A stretch of 64,000 nt of DNA. Source: Cephalotrichum gorgonifer. Its lineage: Eukaryota > Ascomycota > Sordariomycetes > Microascales > Microascaceae. The notes below the pieces were generated by a model, which had not been told where the DNA came from, made no database searches, and saw nothing but the letters and a program-made list of their open reading frames with translations. Made by a program: the position numbers and the translations under genes. How positions within the stretch are numbered: position 1 is the stretch's first letter; every line of letters starts with the position of its first letter. This document shows positions 45,958 through 57,718 of this stretch, one piece after another. The DNA is taken from contig ONZQ02000008.1 of the NCBI GenBank assembly GCA_900312665.1, positions 248,001 through 312,000 of the forward strand, in the 5' to 3' direction.

Positions 45958-46659
45958 CTACCAGAACTTATACCATGCCTTCTTCGCCGCCTCTTGCTCT
46001 GCCAGCTTCTTCTTATCCGCCTCGTCTTTTAACCGCTTCTTTTCCGCCACGTCCGCCTGGTGTACCTCCACGATCCTCTTCATCGATATCCTCTCGAGCC
46101 GCCTGAGGTAATGGCACCGTTCGAATCCGAGCACCGAGCCCGTGAAGAAGCCGCCGACGGCCCAGTTCGCCGCTGTTCGTGGCGCTCCTACGTGAAAAAA
46201 AAAAGAAAGTCAGTAAACACTCCCCAAATCGAAGAAACACATCGCTTCCCACGAAACGCAAACTCCGTCCGACATGAGATAGCCAAGTGCCTTGCCGGCG
46301 GGGAGGACAAAGAAAAATGTATGAGGGGGAAGAGCTATACCTTTCCACACGAACCGCAACCCGCCCGTGAGGGCTCCCAGCACGATCCCCGTCATGAGAC
46401 CCTGCCTGCCGCACGCGGACTTGTGCACCTCGAGGAAGTCCTCCGGCTTGATCGTCTTCACGGCCTCACTCAGGCTCGCGCCGGTCGCCTCAGGGAAGTT
46501 CTGCTGGAAGTTGTCCCCCGATAGCGCGGCCTTGTCTTCTGCCGCGGTTGGAGGGGGAGCGTTCTCGAGGGGACGACCCCATATGTGGAGCTTTTTGGAG
46601 TTCGGGGGAACTCCCGAAGAGTCCTTCGAGGGGTCTTTGGGAGGGTGGTCGGAAGACAT
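45958..46659 (-). CDS. COX20: cytochrome c oxidase assembly protein Cox20
   Basis: Inner-membrane chaperone of newly made Cox2, presenting it for N-terminal processing and copper insertion during complex IV assembly. Exons 46341-46659 and 45958-46187 (153-nt intron, acceptor after a long T run) give 182 aa. Two membrane helices with a short loop are visible: GLMTGIVLGALTGGLRF and, across the splice, WKG|APRTAANWAVGGFFTGSVLGFERC; the Cox20/FAM36A family is defined by this hairpin. The C-terminus is a Lys-rich helix ending KKAWYKFW. The N-terminal 60 residues are hydrophilic and precede the conserved FLEVHKSACGRQG. Divergent from the POL2 gene; the two share a 699-nt promoter with MCB elements. 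Confidence 0.9.
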
Positions 46660-46956
46660 TGTAAGGGAGGCGGAGGTGCCGCTTGCTTGGTTCGGTAAGC
46701 GGAGGTTCGCTTGGGTTCGGCGGTTGGAGGGGGGCGACTATTTCGGTAGACCAGGGTGGGAGAAGGCTGCTCTTGGTTGGCCGGGGCGGGGAATGAATTA
46801 GGTGAGCTGGGTTGGTGGGTGTGTCCGCCCAGATCAGCTTGGATTGGATTGACTGGCCTTGTCTTCTCGATTCGTCTCGACTTCCAAAATCTATCCATCG
46901 AATGACTTCAATTGGTCGAAGTGGTCCGTGCGTTACCCGACCAGTTTAATGGGCCC

Positions 46957-46962
46957 ACGCGT
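46957..46962. promoter_or_regulatory. MCB element (ACGCGT)
   Basis: A palindromic MluI cell-cycle box. In yeasts such boxes bind MBF (Mbp1-Swi6) and drive late-G1/S transcription of replication genes, including DNA polymerases. Position upstream of POL2 supports the same role here. Confidence 0.6.
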
Positions 46963-46998
46963 AAAGAGCTAATGGTGGGTCGCGTGTTCCTGGGAGAG

Positions 46999-47004
46999 AC
47001 GCGT
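46999..47004. promoter_or_regulatory. MCB element (ACGCGT)
   Basis: Second perfect box, 42 nt from the first (about four helical turns), in the same promoter. Confidence 0.6.
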
Positions 47005-47358
47005 TTTCTTCACCGCGCGTTAGACTACTCGCTCTTACAAACCAAGTCGCCGACACATACGAAATATTACCCCCCCTTGTCCACCACTAACTTCCTTGCC
47101 AAAATCACCTGGAACCTGGTCCACCCTCTTCGGATTTTGAATTTCTTGCATATAATTCTCACTCTCTTTCTTACGACATACAAGGAATTGAAATAGACCA
47201 GACGAAGAAGCGAGGATCCAATTTACCCCCGACTGCATGCCTTCGATATCGACCCTCCCCCGAAGCCTCGAGCCTCTTTCCACCGGCGCGACAGGCCCCT
47301 AACCAGCTTTCGAGGTCACAAGGACTAGGGCAACAACTCCACGGGAGTCCCCGACGAG

Positions 47359-50300
47359 ATGCCTAACACCTCGCTCCGCCAGCCCAACAAGGGCTTCAAG
47401 CGGGGAGGCAAGACCGCTTATCATGGCTCCAGCCGGACAAAGACAAAGACCTTCGCGGCGTCGGGTCGCACCGAGGCGACCTCAGCCGACGAGAAGTGGG
47501 AGCGCACACGCCTCGCGCACACCATCGACGAGACTATGGGCTTCGCGCGGTTCGACAGCGGGAAGAGGAGAGAAGGGTGGCTTGTAAACATCCAGCCCAC
47601 CTCGTTGCCCGACGACAGGAACCCTGAGGGCAGAGCGGCAGTGGATTGCTACTTCATCGAGGAAGGAAACACGACGTTCAAGGCCTCCGTGGAGTACGAG
47701 CCATACTTCCTCGTCGCGGTGAAGACGGGGTACGAGGGGGTGGTGGAGGAGTGGCTGAAGAGGATTGGTGGCGGCGGCGTCGTGAAATCGGTGAAGAAGA
47801 TATTGAAGGAGGACTTGTCCCTGCCGAACCATCTTCTCGGCCTGAAGAGGACACTGCTGGAGTTGCGGTTTCTTAACGTTGCGGACCTCCTTACCGCAAG
47901 ACGCGAGATCATGCCCATCGCTGAGAGGAATAGGAAAGGCCAGAGTGCAAAGGATGCATATGCCGAGTCTGTCGCGTATGTGCCTGCTTTCTTTCCCCAC
48001 TGGGCCCTACCCCTCGCTAACTGACCCGATTCTAGAATTGACGGCAAGCTCGATCTCTTTGATGACTTACGAGAAGACGACTACCAAGCCCAGGGCAAGA
48101 TTGCCGATGCGACCGAGTTCATTACTGATATTCGGGAATACGACGTCCCTTACATGACGCGAGTAATGATAGACTTAGGTGGGCCGGTTTCTCCCCTCTC
48201 CGACTCGAGGCTAGGAGTATACTGACTTGAGCAGATATCCGGGTGGGAAAGTGGTACTTTATTGATGCGAAACACGGGGAGGTCTCGGTTAAGTGTAATG
48301 AGGAAAGGCTAGCACCTGCGGATCCGGTCGTTATGGCCTTCGATATTGAGACGACCAAGCTACCCCTGAAATTCCCTGACACCGCCATCGACCAGATCAT
48401 GATGATTTCGTACATGATTGACGGCAATGGCTTCCTGATCACGAACCGAGAGATTGTCTCCGAGGACATCTACGATTTCGACTACACAGCAAAAGCCGAA
48501 TACCCCGGGAACTTCAAGATTTTCAATGAGCCGAATGAGAGGGCAGTCATCGAGCGCTTCTTCAACCATATCAAAGAGACCAGGCCAACGGTCATCGCCA
48601 CCTACAACGGAGACTTCTTCGATTGGCCGTTCGTCGAGGCCCGATCGAGCGTCAATGGGATCGACATGTACCAGGAGATTGGGTGGAGGAAGGTTGGCGA
48701 GGAGTACCAGTGCAACTACAGTGTCCACATGGACTGCTTTGCTTGGGTGACTCGAGACTCGTACCTCCCGCAAGGATCCCGTGGCCTGAAGGCCGTCACA
48801 GTTGCCAAGCTCGGATACGACCCCGATGAACTCGACCCCGAACTCATGACCCCTTATGCCCGTGAGAGGCCGCAGACGCTCGCCGAATACTCAGTGTCCG
48901 ACGCTGTGGCCACCTACTACCTGTACCTCAAATACGTCCATCCCTTCATCTTCTCACTTTGCGCCACCCTTCCTCTAGGCCCCGACCAAGCCCTACGAAA
49001 GGGCACTGGTACTCTCTGCGAGATGCTTCTCATGGTGCAGGCTTACCAGAACGGCATCCTGCTCCCCAACAAGCACGTCGCGCCAAGAGAGTCTTTTTGG
49101 AAGGGGCACCTCATTAATTCGGAGACGTACGTCGGCGGCCACGTCGAGAGTATCGAGGCGGGTGTTTTCCGTTCAGATATACCCGTCAACTTCGCTATGG
49201 AGGAGGGCGCTATTGACGAGCTTCTCCGGGACCTTGATGATGCGCTCAAGTTCAGCATCACTGTGGAGGAAAAGAAGTCGCTGGACGACATCGAAAACTA
49301 CGACGAGATCAAGGAGAAGATTACCGCGCAGCTGCGCGCCCTGAAGGAGACGCCGAACCGGACCGAAGGCCCGCTGATTTACCACGTGGATGTCGCCTCC
49401 ATGTACCCGAACATCATGACGACCAATCGCCTGCAGCCCGACTCTATGATTACTGACGCCGACTGTGCCGCCTGCGACTTCAACAGGCCGGGAAAGACGT
49501 GCGACAGGCGGCTACCCTGGGCCTGGCGAGGCGAGTACCTCCCGGCGAAGCGCGACGAGTACAACATGATCCGGAACACGCTGGAGAACGAGAAGTTCCC
49601 AGGGAAGTACCCAAACTCGCCCATGCGGCCGTTCCGCGACCTCCCGCTCGACGAGCAAGCGGCACTGACGCGGAAGCGACTGCAAGATTACTCGAAAAAG
49701 GTGTACCACAAGATCCACGACTCGACGACCATGGTGCGCGAGGCCATCATCTGCCAGAGGGAAAACCCGTTCTATGTCAATACCGTGCGGAGCTTCCGTG
49801 ACCGTCGATACGACTACAAGGGGAAGGCCAAGGTCTGGAAGGGCAAGAAGGAGGCGCTCAAGTCGTCGGGCGCACCTACGTCCGAAGTGGATACCGCCAA
49901 CAAGATGATTATTCTGTTCGACTCTATGCAGTTGGCCCACAAGGTTATTCTGAACTCCTTCTACGGATACGTCATGAGAAAGGGTTCTCGGTGGTATTCC
50001 ATGGAAATGGCGGGTGTGACTTGTTTGACGGGCGCCCATATCATCCAGATGGCGAAGGATCTCGTCGAGCGCCTTGGCAGACCCCTAGAGCTGGATACCG
50101 ACGGTATCTGGTGCATGCTTCCAAAATCCTTCCCTGAGAACTTTGCCTTCAAGATGAAGAACGGCAAGAAGCTGGCCATCTCCTATCCCTGCGTCATGCT
50201 GAACCACCTGGTCCACGCGAAGTTCACGAACCACCAGTACCAGACGCTCAAGGACGCCAAGTCCTTCCGGTACGAGACGCACAGCGACAACTCCATCTTC

Positions 50301-53300
50301 TTCGAGGTCGACGGGCCCTACAAAGCCATGGTTCTCCCGACTTCCAAGGAGGAAGACAAGAACCTGAAGAAGCGATATGCCGTTTTCAACGACGACGGCA
50401 GCTTGGCCGAGCTCAAGGGTTTCGAGGTAAAGCGCAGAGGAGAGCTGCAGCTCATCAAGATCTTCCAGCAGCAGATTTTCAAGTTCTTCCTAGACGGGTC
50501 GACCTTGGCAGAGTGCTATGGGGCCGTGGCCCGCGTTGCCGACAGGTGGCTGGACGTCCTCCATCAGAAGGGCGGTGATCTGTCCGATGATGAGCTTCTG
50601 GATCTCATTTGCGAAAACAGGATGATGTCGAAGACGCTGCAGGAGTATGGAAGTCAGAAGTCGACCAGTATCACCACCGCGAAGCGCCTGGCAGACTTCT
50701 TGGGCGAGAACATGATCAAGGACAAGGGCCTCGCCTGTAAATTTATCATCTCAGCGAACCCGAAGGGCGCACCCGTCACGGAGCGTGCCGTACCCGTCGC
50801 TATCCTGTCTGCGCCCGAGGAGACGAAGAGGAAGTTCCTTCGCAAGTGGCTCAAGGGGGATCCACCCAGTACTGACGTCCGGGACCTGCTCGACTGGGAG
50901 TACTATACCGAGCGCCTCGGCTCCGTCATCCAGAAGCTCATCACGATCCCCGCTGCCTTGCAGAAGGTCCCGAACCCGGTTCCAAGGATTCCCCACCCCG
51001 AGTGGCTGCGGAAGCGGATAGCGACCAGGGAGGACAAGATGCAGCAGACCAAGTTGTCGTTCGCCAAGCTGCCGCTGAACGATATCACAAACCGTGCCAC
51101 GCCGAGAGCCGACGACATGGAGGACTTCGGCAGCCCGTTGTTCGGGGCGAAAATAGGGACCATCGTGCATTCCTCGGAGACCGGGTCTCAGTCGAAGGTC
51201 AAGATGGCGCCAAAGAGGAAGTCGCCGGAGCCGGCGGAAATCGAGCCCCCGGAGGAGCTACCGGCTGTGATGCCTTCGATGCACGATGATTATGTCGGGT
51301 TTATCGCGTACCAGAAACAGAAGTGGAAGAGGCAGAAGGAGGCGCGCGCGCGGAGGAGGCAGCTCTTCGGCGACAGGCGGGGCGGTGGGAACAGCCACAT
51401 CCAGCAGTCGTTTATGCGGGCGGCGCACTCGACGTTCATGACGACGTGGCAGCTCGTCTACCTGAATCCCGAGGACAACAACGGTGTGGTGACAGCGCAC
51501 GTGCTCATCGACGCCAAGATTCACTCGCTCAAGATCCGAGTTCCCCGGCAGATCTACGTCAACTACAAGCGGAAGAAGCTGCCGGCGTTGCAGCCCCCGA
51601 AGGGTTGCGTGGTGGAGAAGGTCAACCATACCCTCCCGAACGGGCGTCCCTCAGCCCTCATTCATCGAATGACGATGCCGGAGGAGTCTTACGTGGGTGC
51701 GGAGCAGTGGCTCTGTGACTTGCGTTCGCACCCGTCGGTCGAAGCTATCTACGAGACGGGGGTGCCCCTGTACATGCGGGCTCTCCTGAAGCTGGGCAAC
51801 GTCTGCGCGATTGACGACACGCAGCACGCCGTGCTCGGCACGGGCCTCGAACAGGGATTCGACCTGTCGGGTCTCGTACGTCCTCAGAAGGGCCGTACTT
51901 ACCTCGAGGACGTACCCCTATCGTACATCTACATCTCGCACATTAACACACCCGAGCGTCAGATATTCGGCATCTTCTCGACAACCAGTGAAAACGCCCA
52001 CCTGGTCATCCTCACGAAACAGCGCGACGCCGGCCAGGATATGCCGAACCTCTCCAAGCTCTACGGGCAGAAGCTCGAGGAGCACATCAAGGAGGCTGGA
52101 GAAGCTCAGTTCAAGGACTTCTTCCGGTACCAGGAGAAGCTGAACTTCAAAGTCACGCAGGTCACGACGCGTCGCAAGGCCCATCTGGAGGTCGGCGACG
52201 TGGTGAAGAAGATGCGAAAGGAGGAACCTAGGGCACAGATACTGGCCATCCAGTCGCTCAACAAGGAGTCCCTCATCCGGGATATCCCCGGACTGGGAGA
52301 CATGCCTATCCTCCCCCTGAAATACGACGTCTACGATGGGGCCCTACCCCCGCTAGGATGGCAGTCGACGGTCGCGAGGCGGCTCGTGCGGCATTACCTC
52401 GGTTTGGGAGGCGAGCTGACGCACCTGATGGCCCTCGCGCGATACGCCAACGTGCCGCTATGCAACCTCGAGCGGGACGACCCCAGATACTTGATCGACA
52501 TCAACTACGCCCGGCGACTGATGACCAACGACGTGGTCCTGTGGTGGTCGGCGGGACCGCGGCCGGACCACGGGAGGAACGAGTTCGATGATGTTACGGG
52601 GCCCCTGGAGATGATCAAGATGCCTACGGTCAATCACCCGGGGACGTTCAACGCGGTGTGCATCGAGCTGGAGGTGCGCAACCTCGCGATCAACACGATC
52701 CTCACGGCGTCGCTCATCAACAACCTCGAGGGCGCGGATGCTAACCCCATGAGCGCGCTCGCGGACATCAGCGGCGACGTGGACGGGATAATGTATTCCG
52801 AGGGCGCCTTCTCCAACACGAATATCCTCGTACTAAGGGAGATGGTCAAATCGTGGTGGGGAGAAGCGTGTCGCGGGAGCCCGATGGCAGACTTAATGGT
52901 GAACCACCTCGTGAGGTGGATCGAGGACCCGGACTCGTTCCTGTACGACCGGGCGCTGCACTACTACGTGCAGCTCATCTGCCGCAAGGCGTTCCAGCAG
53001 CTCATGGGCGACTTCCGCAAGGTGGGATGCCAGGTGGTGTTCGCGAACGCGGGGAGGATGATACTGCAGACGGGCAAGTACGACGTGCAGAACGCGGCGT
53101 CGTACGCCGAGTACATCACGCGGTCCATCAAGAGCCAGCCGCTCTTCCACTTCATTGACCTCGAGATCAAGGAGTACTGGGACTTCTTGGTGTGGTACGA
53201 CGAGTACAACTACGGCGGGAAGGGGTGCTACGAGGTGGTCGGGGAGGAGGGGGAGCAGGCGCTCGAGACCATCATGCACTGGCAGATGAGCACGTACCTG

Positions 53301-54233
53301 CCGCTGCGGCTGCAGCCGACGTTCACGAAGTGGGTCGCGGAGTTTGTCAACATCATGCACGAGGTGAAGAGGCCGGGGATCGCGTCGGCGTCGCAGTCGG
53401 CGGGTGTCGGGGACGATGGTGCGCCGAGAGCAACGCAGCTCTCCACGCGCGAGAGGATGAAGGGTCTAGAGGAGAAGCGGAACGACGCGGCGCCGGGGGC
53501 GGAGGACGTCATCTCGGGCAAGGCGCTCGAGCGGCCGCTGAAGCGGGAGATCGCGCAGCTCATCAAGGTGCAGAAGAAGGAGATGATGCACGCGGAGCTC
53601 GAGGGCGACTACGCCTTCCCACGTCTCCCTGCGTCGGCGTTCAACGGCAAGGACACGCGGGAAGGGGTGCTGGAGCTGGTGAAGTGCCTGATGCAGGTGC
53701 TCAGCCTGGACAAGAACGTGACGAGCGACGCGCGGCTGCTGAGGCGGGACCTGCTGGGGATGTTCGAGGTGCGGGAGTTCTCGAAGCGGGGAAACTTCTC
53801 GAACCCGGCGGGCTCGCTGAGGCTGGCGGGGGTGAGCTGCGAGAACTGCGCGATGCCGCGGGAGCTGGACTTCTGCCGGGACGAGGACCTGCTGCCGGAC
53901 GTGCTCCCCTCGGGGGCGAGGGGGCCGCAGGGGGCCAAGACGTGGAGGTGCGCCTGCGGGTGGGAGGTGTCGAGGCTGGAGCTGGAGGAGAGGCTCGTGG
54001 CGGAGGTGGAGAAGGTGGTGGTGGGGTGGGCGACGCAGGACGCGAAGTGCGGGAAGTGCGGGGCCGTGAGGGTAAATGAGTTCTCGGAGCACTGCACGTG
54101 CAGCGGCGCCTGGGTGGACGGGACGGACAGGGAGGAGGTGAGGGAGAGGGTGAGGGTTTACGAGGGCGTCGCGGAGTATTATGACCTGAGGATGCTGGGG
54201 ATGGTTGTGAAGGAGGTGTTGGAGGAGATGTGA
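47359..54233 (+). CDS. POL2: DNA polymerase epsilon catalytic subunit
   Basis: Leading-strand replicative polymerase with proofreading. Exons 47359-47975, 48036-48178 and 48235-54233 (introns 60 and 56 nt) give 2252 aa, normal for the family. Exonuclease: FDIETTKL (D290, E292, same numbers as yeast), YNGDFFDWPF (D380) and YSVSDAVATYYLY. Polymerase: motif A DVASMYPN (D639), motif B KVILNSFYGYVMRKG, motif C ELDTDGIWC (D874, D876). Four Cys suited to the iron-sulphur cluster occur at 664, 667, 676 and 760. The C-terminal half is the inactivated second polymerase fold, ending in two Cys pairs-of-pairs: CENC (from 2122)...WRCAC and CGKC (from 2192)...HCTC, which bind the Dpb2 subunit. No active-site residue is lost. 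MCB boxes upstream suggest S-phase expression. The 3' half is very GC-rich. Confidence 0.98.
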
Positions 54234-57200
54234 TTGGAGGGGCTGACGGTTGTTAGATTTGCAATGTTTTATGGCGTTTTGGCCTGGGGTATGGGAGGGT
54301 TATTAGATATGTTAATGATGACTTGCTCGACGAAGCTCTTGAGTTTGTGGAAGTAAATGTGAGGCGAGCGGCGGCGTGAGGGTACGTGGGTATCTGGTTG
54401 GTAGAGCAAGTGTTGAGGCATCCATCGCTCTGGCACTCCGACACAAGACACGGCCTTCTGAGGGGTGCTAAGAATGGGCTCCCCCATTTGAGGCATCTAT
54501 CTACCTACCTGTCTTAGAAGATGACCAGTCCAGTCTCGGCCGATGTCTAGGCACCTTCGAAGGGGGACTGGTTATACGGGAATGGTAGACGTTGCGGGAA
54601 TGCGTACACACTCGCACATCTATCAACCGACGGTATCAAACTTATTCTGAGCTATACCAACGTGCCCAAAACAATACTGCCCGATCCCCTGTAGATAAAC
54701 TGAACGGCAACGGACAGGAGCGGCGTTGTTTTCCGGTTTCAAAACCTTGTGAAGATATCACCAACACCTTGGGGAGACCCGGGGAGCCGTGTCACGCCCG
54801 GACGCCGTACCGCGGGAGCAGAGAGGGAATTTTAACTGCCCCGAGCGCGGGGAAGCGTCGAGTGTGTACGATACGTTGTCCGAATTTGATGTCGTGCGAG
54901 TACTACATGGGACACGGGCCAAAAGGAAAGCAGCTATCTATCCGGGACAGTTAGCTCCCATCCGTCGGCAAGCCGTACTCGGGGACAACAAACCGCCGTG
55001 TACGACGAGCAGACTATCCGCCCAGGGGCCAAGAAACAGGCTAGGCTAGGCACGGTATGGTGGGTATGAGACCGTTTCTGCAGGAGCAGCGCCCAATTCG
55101 CAGGGAGGGAGCGAGCGGAGCGATGTCAAGACGAGGAAGGGAAGGGCTGGGAGGGCTGGGAGAGCTAGGAATGGCCTATCAACCGTGGAGCTTCCATATG
55201 GCTTCTTCCATCGTTCCGAACCACAATAGCGGGACGGACGACCCGGCCAGAGATGATGCGCAGCGCAGGATGATCGGCGGTATGGGTCGAGAATGTGGCG
55301 CATCTCGACCTGGGTCGCCCATCGTGATGGGCACATGTATTCTTCGGCCGTTGTGATCCCCCAAGCTTGTAGTGCCAATTGCCGATTGCCAATTGCCAAG
55401 GGATGGTGGGAGTATTATGTGGATAGCTACCCTTGTTCGTGGCGGGAGATGGCATCTGTGTCTGTGTCTGTGTCTGTGTCTGCACTGCGCACAGTCCTCC
55501 CGCGAGGGACCGTGCTACTTGGGCTTATTTATTTATGCCTGAGCGCCAGCATTGTGGCTGCCGTTGTCGATCGATCGGTATGAGGTTTTGAGGGAGGGAA
55601 AGGGGTCTTATTTGTGTGGCGGTTGAGTTTACATAAAAGAAGGCAGCTACGCGTATTACATGTACAGTAGCTAGTGATGGATGGGCGTTTTCTTCCCTTC
55701 CCCTGGATGCTGGATGACCGAGGTTGGTGTTGGTTTCAAGACCAAAAAAGAGCCCAGCCCAGCCCCTCTGCTCCTATCCAGCCCCCGTCCCGCCAGAGAG
55801 CACTGACACCTGCCGGCCACTGACACCTGTCGGCTCTAGCAGGGGTGCAGCTATTACTTTAGTATGAGCAAGTCCGTGCATTATGGGTCAGTATCCCGCA
55901 AGCGATCCTGAATCATTTTGTCGGTCAGGTCCGTCCCGCCAGAGCGATCAGCCGGTTCCATAGAAGTACTAGATAGTTATCTCACCAAGCCATTTATTAT
56001 TGGGCCGGCTTGTGTTCTCGGTCGTACTGGTACGCTGACAAGCTAATACATGTAATGCTCATTCATTTATCCCGGAAACCATGACCACGCCATGGCACCT
56101 ATTTCTTACATGTATCGCGGCAGGACTGGCCCGGCGTGGCTGGTACTCAGTACTGGAGGCTGGGTGCCGAGTATGATACCAATTGGAAGTGTATAAGTCT
56201 GAGTATCGGACTCGGCCCTACAATGAGATCAATATCACCGCAAGTGCAACGTCGTCTTACACTCTTATCGATACAATCCCAGCCTCACACTCGACTGCTA
56301 GTGGAGTAATAATAACGATCTATTAACTAACCCCAGTTTCAGTTCCCTGTGCTTTTTGGCCGGGGCGAGGTTGGTTCGTGCTGAACACAAAGTGCATGCT
56401 ACGCCATCGTCAGCTGGGCCTCTGACTGTGCCATCTGTACTCTGTACTTTCTTTTCTCCAAGTGGAGCCTACATACAAGTATGTGACACCACAAGCACGA
56501 GCACGAACGCGAGTATCGCTGAGGAAGGCGCCCGCCACCATTCCCGCCTCTCTGTTTCCGTCTTTCTTTTCTTTTTTCACTTTTTGTTTCAGAGCCAACG
56601 TCAATCAGAACTACATAGGCTTAACGGCGAAATCAAGTTATGTGCATCAATAGCTTGGGCGCCCGTCCCGGGATAAGCAATTTCCCAAGGCATAGAGATC
56701 GGCGCGGGACCGCCAGGAGAGTTTGGGTAATACAAATGCTACTCGTACTAGATGGATGTGTGCATTTGATATGTGTAGTACAGAGTAGTGTACTTGCATG
56801 GCGCCTTCAGTTTTCATGGAAGGTTGAGCTGCCAGTTCACAGCGTACCAGTACCTTGACTTCTTATTTCGATGCACTCCCCGCGCCAATGGACCAACGCC
56901 AGAGAAGTACCTCTACACCACAACCCCCCCCACGAACCCCTGGATGCATGCCCGCTAAGGCCAGCCCACTTCCCCGATTGGGCCATTAGTTTGTGCTCCC
57001 CCCGCCCCCCCTGAAAGTAGGAGGAAGGAGGGATGGGATAGCGACGGCGACAGCACAGTAGTGGTCCGCGCCCGACCTACGTGGAAAAAAAGTTCGGAAT
57101 CTGCAGCCGCAGGCCAGACTCGACTCGATCTGACCACGCAAACCACCTCCTAGTTCCGAGTCGAAGTCACTCTCTGCGATCTGATAGCGACAATCGACAT

Positions 57201-57718
57201 CCGCTCCATCCTCGAATTTCTCTCTCCGCCTTCGCGCAGCGCCGTCCCGACCGTGGTTGACGCAATCCATTTACTCACGAGCGAGCACTTGTACCTGCTC
57301 AACCACTGTAGCACCTACTCATCTTGCACGAAGTACTCGCTCACAGGTATGATCCCCACAATACCACCCAACAACCCATTGGTGCCACTTCATGCTTGTG
57401 TGCCACCCCTTCCACCGCGTTCGAATCTATCAACCCATGCTCAACTCCTTAGCCAGCAGACCTAATCCTGAACGCTCCTTAGGGTTTGCGATGCAACACA
57501 CCACATGAGATTCCGTCCCGACATAAGTTAGGCCCATCAATAGAGCTCCTCGGGAGTCTCCCATTGCCGTGACTGCTCTCGCGCCGGCTCTACGCCCACG
57601 TTTCACGATCCACGATACGCCGAACCAGACCGGCCGTACCCTCTTCCGCGATCCATAACCGAACCCGGAACACGTCCTCCACTGGGACCTTCCTCGACCC
57701 TATTGAGGGGCCGGACCA
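54234..57718. other. 3.5-kb spacer
   Basis: 3' UTR of POL2 and promoter of the DOCK gene; no gene supported. It contains a TCTGTG hexamer repeat and four TACWWGTA octamers (55657, 56047, 56107, 56474). Confidence 0.55.
55455..55482. repeat. TCTGTG hexamer repeat
   Basis: Four full TCTGTG units plus a partial one in gene-free DNA. Confidence 0.9.

Larger units (their letters stand above)
46660..47358. promoter_or_regulatory. shared divergent promoter of COX20 and POL2
   Basis: 699 nt between the two start codons. It contains two perfect MluI cell-cycle boxes (ACGCGT) at 46957 and 46999, plus related cores (TCGCGT near 46980, CGCGCGT near 47015), clustered 355-400 nt upstream of the POL2 ATG. 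Confidence 0.65.

Noticed and set aside
53192..54079. 295-codon alternative frame inside the POL2 3' end
   Set aside because: An Ala/Gly/Arg-rich shadow produced by the high GC of the POL2 C-terminal coding region.
57253..57465. Short frames in the DOCK gene 5' region as possible upstream ORFs
   Set aside because: The transcription start is unknown, so I cannot say whether they are in the mRNA.
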